Positions 17,967 to 25,485 of a stretch of 64,000 nt of DNA are shown here, one piece after another. Source of the DNA: Saccharopolyspora_C sp047200635. Its GTDB lineage: Bacteria > Actinomycetota > Actinomycetes > Mycobacteriales > Pseudonocardiaceae. The notes under the pieces were generated by a model. That model was not told where the DNA came from, made no database searches, and saw nothing but the letters and a program-made list of their open reading frames with translations. Positions within the stretch are counted from its first letter, which is position 1; every line of letters starts with the position of its first letter. The stretch is from assembly GCF_047200635.1 (NCBI RefSeq), contig NZ_JBJZOI010000017.1:1-64000 (forward strand), written 5' to 3'. The position numbers were made by a program, and so were the translations under genes.

Positions 17967-18521
17967 TTGGAAATCGGAAACGCGCTGGTGATCGTGGACG
18001 TCCAAATCGAGTACATGGCCACCGCGGCCGGTGGGACCGGAACCGTTCGGACGCTGACCGCTCTCCGTGATCGGGCGCTCGCTTCAGGAGTTCCGGTGGT
18101 GCAGATCCAGCACCGCGAGCCGGGCTTCGGCCCAGAACGAGCGGGGTGGGCGCTCGCGATCCCTCCCACCGGATCCGAGCGGGTCCTGGTCAAGGAGGCA
18201 CCGGACTCGTTCCTCGGCACCGGCCTCGCCGAGCTGCTGCGCGCGGAAGGGGTGCGAACGCTGGTCATCGGCGGATTCAGCACCGAGTACTGCGTGGATT
18301 CCACGGTTCGCTCCGCGTTGAGCGAACCCTTCGACGTCCTCGTCCCGGACGACGGTCACACCACGGCCACGACCGGCGGCGTGCTGCCCCCGGAGGACAT
18401 CATCGCTCATCACAACCACGTGTTCGCCGGCCTCTCCGCGCGAGCCCGCTGCCGCGTGGTCCCGGCGGCGCGGATCTCCTTCGGCACCGGTTCGGCCGCT
18501 CGTGCCGGGCAGCACCGATGA
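17967..18521 (+). CDS. Isochorismatase-family cysteine hydrolase
   Basis: 184 residues with the family triad visible: D11 (VIVDVQ), K76 (LVKEAPDSF) and C109 (STEYCVDST). The family includes isochorismatase, nicotinamidase and N-carbamoylsarcosine amidase; all cleave via a Cys nucleophile. No isochorismate or 2,3-dihydroxybenzoate genes are present, so an amidase-type role on an amino-acid-like substrate is more likely than siderophore synthesis. Start TTG 17967 has GAGAGG upstream. First gene of the nine-gene operon; its stop overlaps the next ATG. Confidence 0.8.
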   Translation: MEIGNALVIVDVQIEYMATAAGGTGTVRTLTALRDRALASGVPVVQIQHREPGFGPERAGWALAIPPTGSERVLVKEAPDSFLGTGLAELLRAEGVRTLVIGGFSTEYCVDSTVRSALSEPFDVLVPDDGHTTATTGGVLPPEDIIAHHNHVFAGLSARARCRVVPAARISFGTGSAARAGQHR

Positions 18522-19330
18522 GGCCGGCCTGGAACGCGCTCCGCGACGGGCCGGGAGCCGAGATCGTCCTGGCCTGCGACTTCTCCACCGCGGGGAGACG
18601 GATCGCGACGTTCGCCGACCTGGTCGCGCTGACCGGTGACGGACCGGCCGTCTGGGAGAGCGCGCCCACCCCGCCGGACACCGCCCTGGACGGTGCGGCG
18701 CAGGTGCGCCGCTGGGCGGACGCGGTCCGCGCGAGCGGCCGCCCGGTTCGAGCGGTGCTGGGGTTCTGCACCGGAGCGGTGTACGCCGCCGCGCTGGCCG
18801 CGGAGATCTCCCGGCGACAGCCGACCCGGTTGATCCTGCTCGACCCCGAGTCCGGGGACGCGCGCCCGATGCTGGGGTTCCTCCGCGAGGTCGTCGCCCG
18901 GTTCGGCGCGCTCGCGCCACCGGGGGCCGATGACGTCCTCGGCGCGGCCGGGGCAGCGGCAGAGGAGGCCGGAACGGACCTGATGGCCCTGGCCGACCGG
19001 CTCATCGCGCTGTGCTCCGCGGTGGTGACTCCGGCCTGCGCGAACGCCGGGCTCGGCCCCGCCCGCAGCGCCGAGTACCTCGACGTGGCCACGCGCTACC
19101 TCCACTGGCTCGCCGCTGCCGGGTCGCTGGAACCGCCACCGTCCTGGACCTCGGCGGCGGCGCTGAACTCCTCGACGCCGGGCGCGGGTCTGCTCGGCGT
19201 CCCGCCCGCGGAGCGCGCCGGGCTGGTGGCCGAAGAAGTGCACCTCGACGTCCCCCACGAGGACCTGATGCGCACGCCGGAAGCGGCTCGCATCACCGCA
19301 CGATGGATGAGCGAGAAGGAGCCGACATGA
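18518..19330 (+). CDS. Cys-nucleophile alpha/beta hydrolase, possible aminoacyl shuttle (copy 1)
   Basis: 270 residues related to thioesterases. The nucleophile elbow reads LGFCTGAVYA, so C84 replaces the usual Ser. A possible acid follows LILL (DPES) and a possible catalytic His lies in the C-terminal VPHEDLMRTPEA. Cys-elbow hydrolases of this sort include the CmaE and SyrC aminoacyl transferases, which move an amino acid from one carrier domain to another. It overlaps the isochorismatase-like gene and the carrier-protein gene (ATGA both sides), as expected for a partner of the free carrier. A homologue lies at 24609. Transfer rather than hydrolysis is inference. Confidence 0.6.
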   Translation: MRPAWNALRDGPGAEIVLACDFSTAGRRIATFADLVALTGDGPAVWESAPTPPDTALDGAAQVRRWADAVRASGRPVRAVLGFCTGAVYAAALAAEISRRQPTRLILLDPESGDARPMLGFLREVVARFGALAPPGADDVLGAAGAAAEEAGTDLMALADRLIALCSAVVTPACANAGLGPARSAEYLDVATRYLHWLAAAGSLEPPPSWTSAAALNSSTPGAGLLGVPPAERAGLVAEEVHLDVPHEDLMRTPEAARITARWMSEKEPT

Positions 19331-19599
19331 CCGAGGACGACCCCGTGGACCTGCTGCTGGCGCTGTGGCGGGAGACGCTCGCCCGCGAGGACCTCGACGC
19401 CGACTCCAACTTCTTCGTGCACGGCGGGCACTCGCTGCTCGGACTGGTCCTGCTGGAGCGCGTCGAGGAGCGCACCGGCGTCGACCTGCGCATCACCGAT
19501 CTGTTCCAGTGCCCCACTCCCGCTCGGCTCGGTGCGCGCGTGCGGGCGGCCACCAACGAGCAGGCAGGCGCCTCCCCCGCCCGGGACGCACCGTGCTGA
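19327..19599 (+). CDS. Free-standing peptidyl carrier protein
   Basis: 90-residue carrier with the phosphopantetheine site in FFVHGGHSLLGLVLLERV (Ser about residue 36) and typical helices on either side. A short Ala-rich tail follows. It is not fused to any adenylation domain, so an amino acid must be loaded or transferred in trans, perhaps from the A-T protein by one of the two Cys hydrolases. It overlaps both neighbouring genes. Confidence 0.88.
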   Translation: MTEDDPVDLLLALWRETLAREDLDADSNFFVHGGHSLLGLVLLERVEERTGVDLRITDLFQCPTPARLGARVRAATNEQAGASPARDAPC

Positions 19600-20921
19600 G
19601 CACGGGCGAAGCCCGGTTGCGCGACGAGGACCCGGAGCTGACCGAGCTGCTCGACGGCGAGATGATCCGCCGGGACGAAACCCTGTCCCTGGTCGCCTCG
19701 GCCGGGGTCGCGGACGCCTCGGTGCTGGCCGCCGGGGCGGCGGCGCTGTCGGACGTGACCGCCGAGGGCTATCCCGGCGCCCGCTTCCACCCGGGGGCCG
19801 GCCCGTTCGACGGGGTCGAGGCCCTGGCCAGGACGCGGGCCCGGGAAGCGTTCGGCGCCGGCCACGCCAACGTTCAACCGCACTCCGGCTCCGCGGCCAA
19901 CCTGGCCGTGCTGACCGCGCTGCTGCCGGTCGGCGGCGTCCTGCTCGGGCTGCGGCTCGACGCGGGAGGCCATCTCACCCACGGCGCCCCGGCATCGGTC
20001 ACCGGGCGCTGGTTCGAGCCGGTCTCCTACGGAGTCGGGGACGACGGCCTCGTCGACCACGACCAGATCCTCCGGCTCGCCCGGGAGCACCGCCCGGGGG
20101 TGATCGTGGCCGGGGCCAGCGCGTACCCGCGCCAGTTCGACCACGTGCGGTTCCGGGAGATCGCCGACGAGGTCGGCGCCTACCTGCTCGTCGACATCTC
20201 GCACGTCGCCGGGCTGGTGGCCGCCGGGCTGCACCCGAACCCGGTCGACGTCGCCCACGTCACCACGACGAGCACCTACAAGCAGCTCGACGGTCCGCGG
20301 GGCGGCCTGATCCTCCTGGGCCGGGACCACGACCGCCCCGGCCCGGACGGCGCACCGCTGTCCCGCACGATCGACCGGGCGGTCTTCCCCGGGTCCCAGG
20401 GCACGCCGTCCCCGGCGGCGATCGCGGCCAAGGCCCGCGCCCTCGCCCGCGTCCGCGAACCCGGGTTCCGGCGCACGGCGCGGCTCGTGCTCGACGACGC
20501 CGCCGCGCTCGCCGCGGCCCTGAGCGAGCGCGGGCACCGGCTCCTCACCGGGGGCACCGACACCCACATGGTGATGGTCGACCTGCGTTCCACCGGACTG
20601 TCCGGGCTGATGGCCGAGCGAGCGCTGGAGGAGTGCGGAATCCTCGCCAACCGCAACTCGGTGCCCGGCGACACCACCTCGCCCGCCGTCGCGGCGGGCC
20701 TGCGCCTGGGCACCAACGTGCCGGCCCGGCGCGGTATGGGACCGCCGGAGATGGCGCGCTGCGCCGAGCTCATCGACCGGGTGCTGCGGCACGCGGCGCG
20801 GGCGGACTCGACGCGGCACCGGCTGGACCCGGTGCACCGCGACGAGATCCGCGCCGAGGTCAGGGCGCTGACCCGTTCCTTCCCGATGCCAGACCAACCC
20901 GTGCACGAGGGGGTCCGATGA
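19593..20921 (+). CDS. Divergent serine hydroxymethyltransferase-like PLP enzyme
   Basis: 442 residues aligning along the whole of SHMT. The Schiff-base Lys is K230 in TTTSTYKQLDGPRGG; D201 and H204 (LVDISHV) hold PLP; AEGYPG, HLTHGAP and the substrate-carboxylate Arg in LRLGTNV are kept. Differences: the His that precedes the PLP Lys in standard SHMT is Tyr here, and the RYYGG segment is RFHPG, removing a key Tyr. It may therefore act on an amino acid other than glycine/serine, for example hydroxymethylating or aldol-cleaving a side chain, or work without folate. GTG start at 19593, overlapping the carrier gene by 7 bases; stop overlaps the A-T gene. A pathway amino acid is the likely product. 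Confidence 0.8.
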   Translation: MLSTGEARLRDEDPELTELLDGEMIRRDETLSLVASAGVADASVLAAGAAALSDVTAEGYPGARFHPGAGPFDGVEALARTRAREAFGAGHANVQPHSGSAANLAVLTALLPVGGVLLGLRLDAGGHLTHGAPASVTGRWFEPVSYGVGDDGLVDHDQILRLAREHRPGVIVAGASAYPRQFDHVRFREIADEVGAYLLVDISHVAGLVAAGLHPNPVDVAHVTTTSTYKQLDGPRGGLILLGRDHDRPGPDGAPLSRTIDRAVFPGSQGTPSPAAIAAKARALARVREPGFRRTARLVLDDAAALAAALSERGHRLLTGGTDTHMVMVDLRSTGLSGLMAERALEECGILANRNSVPGDTTSPAVAAGLRLGTNVPARRGMGPPEMARCAELIDRVLRHAARADSTRHRLDPVHRDEIRAEVRALTRSFPMPDQPVHEGVR

Positions 20922-23377
20922 CCGGAGAGCGACCCGCGGAGTCCGCCGGACCGGTGAGTCGCGCCGGGTGCGGCGATGCGACCGGTTCCGCTGCGGGGAC
21001 CACCGCCGTCCGCTTGCCGTCCGACCGGCGCCGGGACCCGGATCGCCCCCGGGTCGACGGTCGCGAACCGGCGCACCCGCTGCCCGCCGAGGCGATCCGG
21101 AACCTGGCCCGGGCCACCGGGACCGGTACCGACGCCGTGCTCCTCGCGGGTGCGGCGGCGCTGCTGGCTCGCTGCACCGGTCTCGGCCGTCGCTCGTTCG
21201 CCCTGCACCGCGCGGGGATCCCGTCGCGGGCCGTCGCGGTCGACGTCGACGAGAGCCTGTCGTTCCGCGCTCTCGCGGCGCGGCTGGCCGAGGGGCCGGA
21301 GGAGGCCGTGGACTCGCCGGGCACCGGGGTGGCACTGCTGGCCTCCGACGCACCGCGGCCGGGGACCGGCGACGAGCTGTGCTTGCGGTTGATCGACGAC
21401 GCGGCACCGCGAGTCGCGGTGGACTACGACGCGGCGGTGTTCGCCGCCGCGACCGCGCGACGGCTGGTGGAGCAGCTGGCGACGCTGTTCGACGGCGCGG
21501 CCGCCGCTCCGGAGGCACCGGTGTCGACGCTGCCGCTGTCCTCCCCTGCCGAGCTGCACGCGATGCTCGTCGCCTGGAACGACACCCGCACCGACCTGCC
21601 GCTGCCGGGTCCGACGCTGCACGAGGCCGTGAGCGCCCGGGCCCGCCGGGATCCGGAGGGCGTCGTCGCCGTCGACGGCGACCGGCGGGTGACCCGCGCC
21701 GAGCTCGACGCCGCGGCGGGCCGCGCGGCCGCGCGGTTCCGCGCGGCCGGCGTGCGACGCGGGGTGCGCGTCGGGGTGTGCCTGCACCGCTCGCTGGACT
21801 TGCTGGTCGCGGTGCTCGGGGTGCTGCGCGCCGGGGGCGCCTACGTGCCGCTCGACCCGGCCCACCCGTCGAGCCGGATGCGCTCGGCCCTGGAAGGCGC
21901 GGACTGCGCCTTCGTCGTCACCGGGACCGCGACGGCGGGGCTCCCCGGCTCCGACGTGGTCCCGGAGATCCAGCTCGACGACGGTTCCGAGCACGCCCCG
22001 GTCGGCGCGGGCGGAGCGGGACCGGACGACCCCTGCTACGTCATCAGCACCTCCGGCACCACCGGCCGGCCCAAGGGCATCGAGCTGCGGCACTCGGGGG
22101 TGCTCAACAACCTGGTCGACCTCGGTACCCGCTTCGGCATCGGCCCGGGCGACACCGTGCTGGCGCTGTCCGCGCCGGGCTTCGACATGTCGGTGTTCGA
22201 GTTCCTCGGGCTGCCGGTGGCCGGTGGCGCGGTCGTGCTGCCCGACCCCGAACGCGGTGGTGATCCCGCGCACTGGGTCGAGCTCGTGCGACGGCACCGG
22301 ATCACGGTGTGGAACTCCGCGCCGGCGCTGCTCGAACGGCTGGTGGAGCAGGCCGAGCGGACCGGGACCGGCCTCGAATCGCTGCGGCTGGCCCTGCTCG
22401 GCGGCGACTGGGTCGGCACGGACCTGCCAGACCGGCTGCGCGCCCTGGCTCCCGGTCTGCGGTTCGTCGCGCTCGGTGGCGCGACCGAGGCGTCGATCCA
22501 CTCCACGGTGCACGAGGTCCCCGCTTCCGGCCCGGATCCGGGTCGGGCGAGCATCCCCTACGGCGTTCCGATGGCGAACCAGCGCGCCTACCTGCTCGAC
22601 GAGCACCGCCGTCCGGTGCCCGCCGGAGTGCCGGGCGAGCTGCACCTGGCTGGGGCGGGGCTGGCCATCGGCTACGTCGCGGACGACGAGCGCACCGCTG
22701 AGCGCTTCACCGACTGGTCCTTCGGCCCGATCCGGCACGAGCGGCTGTACCGCACCGGAGACCGGGCGCGGCTGCACCCGGACGGGGAGCTGGAGCTGCT
22801 CGGCCGGATCGACGCCCAGGTAAAGATCGGCGGGGTGCGGATCGAGCCGGCCGAGGTGGAGTCCGTCCTGCTCGCGCATCCCGCGGTCGCCGCCTGCGCG
22901 GTGGCGGCACCGGGCGGTCGGCTGACCGCCTGGGTGGTGCCGCGCCCGGACGAGCCGGTCCCGGCTGCCGAGGAGCTGCGGGCGCACGCCGCGCGAAGCC
23001 TGCCCGCGGCGTTCCTGCCGACCGCGTGGGCCTGGCCCGCGGAGCTGCCGCTGAGCCCGAACGGCAAGGTCGACCGGCGGGCGCTGGTCTCGACCGCGCC
23101 CGACCCGGGACCGGCCGGGACCGGCGATCCGCCGCGCGACGAGTGGGAACGCCGGGTCGCGCGGGTGTGGCAGCAGGTGCTCGGCACCGGGCCGCTCGAC
23201 CGCGACAGCGAGTTCCACGCGGTCGGCGGGGACTCGCTCGCGGCGATGATCATCGCGCAACGCCTCGATCCCGACCTGCCCACCGCGGAACTCCACTCCG
23301 CCCCCACCATCCGCGAGCTGGCGCGGTTGCTCCGCGATCGCTCCACCCCGAACACCTCCGGAGGGCCCGACGCATGA
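20918..23377 (+). CDS. NRPS adenylation-thiolation protein with truncated C domain
   Basis: 819 residues. About 50-220 is the C-terminal half only of a condensation domain, without HHxxxDG. The A domain (about 225-725) has ISTSGTTGRPKG, YRTGD and NGK motifs. The T domain follows (GGDSL, Ser 773). My reading of the ten pocket residues is D-M-F-N-L-G-L-I-H-K. The framework (GGDW, GGATEASIHS) is that of cysteine-type A domains, whose code is DLYNLSLIWK, but S-to-G and W-to-H changes predict a different substrate, possibly the SHMT product. The protein cannot condense, so the aminoacyl group probably leaves by transfer. ATGA overlaps at both ends. Confidence 0.85.
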   Translation: MTGERPAESAGPVSRAGCGDATGSAAGTTAVRLPSDRRRDPDRPRVDGREPAHPLPAEAIRNLARATGTGTDAVLLAGAAALLARCTGLGRRSFALHRAGIPSRAVAVDVDESLSFRALAARLAEGPEEAVDSPGTGVALLASDAPRPGTGDELCLRLIDDAAPRVAVDYDAAVFAAATARRLVEQLATLFDGAAAAPEAPVSTLPLSSPAELHAMLVAWNDTRTDLPLPGPTLHEAVSARARRDPEGVVAVDGDRRVTRAELDAAAGRAAARFRAAGVRRGVRVGVCLHRSLDLLVAVLGVLRAGGAYVPLDPAHPSSRMRSALEGADCAFVVTGTATAGLPGSDVVPEIQLDDGSEHAPVGAGGAGPDDPCYVISTSGTTGRPKGIELRHSGVLNNLVDLGTRFGIGPGDTVLALSAPGFDMSVFEFLGLPVAGGAVVLPDPERGGDPAHWVELVRRHRITVWNSAPALLERLVEQAERTGTGLESLRLALLGGDWVGTDLPDRLRALAPGLRFVALGGATEASIHSTVHEVPASGPDPGRASIPYGVPMANQRAYLLDEHRRPVPAGVPGELHLAGAGLAIGYVADDERTAERFTDWSFGPIRHERLYRTGDRARLHPDGELELLGRIDAQVKIGGVRIEPAEVESVLLAHPAVAACAVAAPGGRLTAWVVPRPDEPVPAAEELRAHAARSLPAAFLPTAWAWPAELPLSPNGKVDRRALVSTAPDPGPAGTGDPPRDEWERRVARVWQQVLGTGPLDRDSEFHAVGGDSLAAMIIAQRLDPDLPTAELHSAPTIRELARLLRDRSTPNTSGGPDA

Positions 23378-24609
23378 CCCACGACATCGGTTCCCACGGC
23401 CCCGATTCCGCGGCGGAAGCCGAGATCCTGGCCCAGTGGACCAGCATCTACGACGCGGTGTACCGGCACGCCGCTGATCGCCCGGAGCGGGACTTCACGG
23501 GATTCCGCAGCGGCCTCAACGGTGAGAACTACACCGACGAGGAGGTGATCGAGTGGATCGAGGGCACCGTCGCGCAGGTGCTGGCGCTGCGCCCGCGCAG
23601 CGTTCTCGACATCGGCGCCGGGACCGGCCTGATCACCCGGGGGCTGCTGCGGCACGTGGACCGCTATGTGGGCACCGACATCTCCCCGCGCGGCGTGGCC
23701 CGGCTGGAAGCCGGGCTGGGCGGGACGCCGGGCACCGAGTTCCTGGTGCGCGACGCCGACGGGATCGGCGACCTCGGGTCGTTCGACGTGGCGATGACCA
23801 ACTCGGTGATCCAGCACTTCCCCAACGCCCGGTACCTGCGGTCCGCGCTGACCCGGATGGCCGAGGTGAGCGCCCCGGCAGGAGCGGTGTTCGTCGGGGA
23901 CGTGCCCGGACTGCACGTCCGCGACCTGCACCACCTGTGCGTGGTCGCCAACCGGCTGCGCGCGCCGAACACCGGCACGAGCGCCGGGGAGGCGCGCGAG
24001 CAGCTCTCCTCGGCCGCCGCGCACGACCGGGAGCTCGTCGTGCACCCCGGCTTCTTCACCGCGTTCGCGGCCGAGCACGGCCTGTTCGCCGACATCCGGC
24101 TCAAGCCGGGCAGGCACCCGATCGAGATGAACCTGTTCCGCTACGACGTGCGGCTGCACCACCGCGGGGACGACCTGCTCGACCCGAGCACGATCGAGCG
24201 CGCGCCGTGGGACGGCGGCCCGGCCGCGACGGTGGCCGAGCGAGCCGCCGCCGCGCCGGGACCGATCGCGATCACCGGAATCCCGAGGCCGGAACTGACC
24301 CCGATCGCCGCGGCGCTGCACCGCCTGCGCGCGCTCGACGCGGCGAGTCCCGTCGAACCCGAGTCGCTGCCGACCGGATCGGGCACCGACGTCCGCGGAC
24401 CGGGAGCGCACCCGGCCGACGTGGTGGCGGCCGCCGCCGAGCTGGGACGGACCTGCTTCGTCACGCCCTCGCCGATCGATCCGGCGGCCTACGACGCCGT
24501 GTTCGCGGGGAGCGCGGAGACCCGGGGCCTGAGCCTGCCGCCACCCGCCGACGCGGAGCAGGCGCTGACCACCGGCCCGTCGCCGCTGACGCCGGCGGGT
24601 GAGCGGTGA
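23374..24609 (+). CDS. Free-standing homologue of an A-domain-embedded methyltransferase
   Basis: 411 residues. SAM motif I is VLDIGAGTGLITRGLL, followed by VGTDIS and MTNSVIQHFPNA. The whole protein parallels the methyltransferase inserted in the A domain of the synthetase at 25486 (residues 925-1290), including the C-terminal part with AITGIPRPELTP against VVLRGVPNGRLA. In other NRPSs this type N-methylates the carrier-bound amino acid. Here it is a separate protein directly after the A-T gene, so it probably methylates the A-T-bound residue in trans. The stop and the next start share bases. N- versus C- or O-methylation is inferred from the relatives only. Confidence 0.75.
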   Translation: MTHDIGSHGPDSAAEAEILAQWTSIYDAVYRHAADRPERDFTGFRSGLNGENYTDEEVIEWIEGTVAQVLALRPRSVLDIGAGTGLITRGLLRHVDRYVGTDISPRGVARLEAGLGGTPGTEFLVRDADGIGDLGSFDVAMTNSVIQHFPNARYLRSALTRMAEVSAPAGAVFVGDVPGLHVRDLHHLCVVANRLRAPNTGTSAGEAREQLSSAAAHDRELVVHPGFFTAFAAEHGLFADIRLKPGRHPIEMNLFRYDVRLHHRGDDLLDPSTIERAPWDGGPAATVAERAAAAPGPIAITGIPRPELTPIAAALHRLRALDAASPVEPESLPTGSGTDVRGPGAHPADVVAAAAELGRTCFVTPSPIDPAAYDAVFAGSAETRGLSLPPPADAEQALTTGPSPLTPAGER

Positions 24610-25418
24610 TGCCGGCCGCGCACCACGTGCTGCGCGAGGGCGGGGGCGGACTCGTCATCGCGGCCGACTTCGCCCTGGCGGGACGGCCGGCGGCGGGTTT
24701 CGCCGAGCTCGTCGCGGGCCTGAGCACCGCGCACACCGTGTGGGAGACCTCGCCGCTGCCGGGAGGTCCCGAGGCGGGAGCTGGCGGGCGGGACCACGTC
24801 GCGACCTGGGTCGAGGACGTCCGGGCCGACGGGCGCCCGGTGCGCGCGGTGCTCGGGTTCTGCAGCGGCAGCGTCTACGCCGGTGCGATGCATCGCGAGA
24901 TCACCCGCTTCCAGGATCCGCCCGCGCTGGTGCTGTTCGACCCGGACCGGTCGCACCGCCGCATGGTCGTCGACTACTTCGTCGAGCTCGCCAGGACCCG
25001 GTTCTCGTCCTTGCTGACCGCGGACGAGGTCGAGGAGGCGGTGCGGGCCGGGCGAGCCGCCGACCTCGACGCGGCCGGGACGAGCGAGCTGGCCGACGCG
25101 CTCGGCGCGCTGTGCTCGCGGATCCTGCCCCCCGCCTGCCGCAGGGCCGGGCTCACCGGGCGGCGCAGCACCGAGCTCGCCGAGGTGCTCACCTCCTACC
25201 TGCGCTGGCTCGCCGCCGCCGCCGATTTCGAGGTGCGCCCGCTGTGGTCGTCGGCGACGGCGTTCAACTCGGCCACCGACGGCTACGGCCTCGACGCGTT
25301 CCCCGCCGCCGAACGCCCCGGCCTGGTGCACCGCGTCGTGCAGTGCGAAGCCCCCTACGAAGACCTGCTGCGCGCACCGGACACCGCTCGCCTGGTCGAC
25401 GAACTGCTGCCTCGCTGA
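24609..25418 (+). CDS. Cys-nucleophile alpha/beta hydrolase (copy 2)
   Basis: 269 residues, paralogous to the protein at 18518: the elbow is LGFCSGSVYA (C85), and the region ending SATAFNSATDGYGL parallels SAAALNSSTPGAGL of copy 1. At the C-terminal position where copy 1 has VPHEDLMR, this copy has APYEDLLR, so a candidate catalytic His is Tyr. The pair may have split roles (transfer and proofreading), or one may be inactive. A GTG at 24606 is an alternative start one codon earlier. A 67-base gap with an AAGGAG site separates it from the synthetase. Confidence 0.6.
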   Translation: MPAAHHVLREGGGGLVIAADFALAGRPAAGFAELVAGLSTAHTVWETSPLPGGPEAGAGGRDHVATWVEDVRADGRPVRAVLGFCSGSVYAGAMHREITRFQDPPALVLFDPDRSHRRMVVDYFVELARTRFSSLLTADEVEEAVRAGRAADLDAAGTSELADALGALCSRILPPACRRAGLTGRRSTELAEVLTSYLRWLAAAADFEVRPLWSSATAFNSATDGYGLDAFPAAERPGLVHRVVQCEAPYEDLLRAPDTARLVDELLPR

Positions 25419-25485
25419 CCGCCCGGGCAAGCCCTCCGCCCGGCGACCGGGCACCGATCGGACAGCCGCCAACCGAAGGAGCCGC

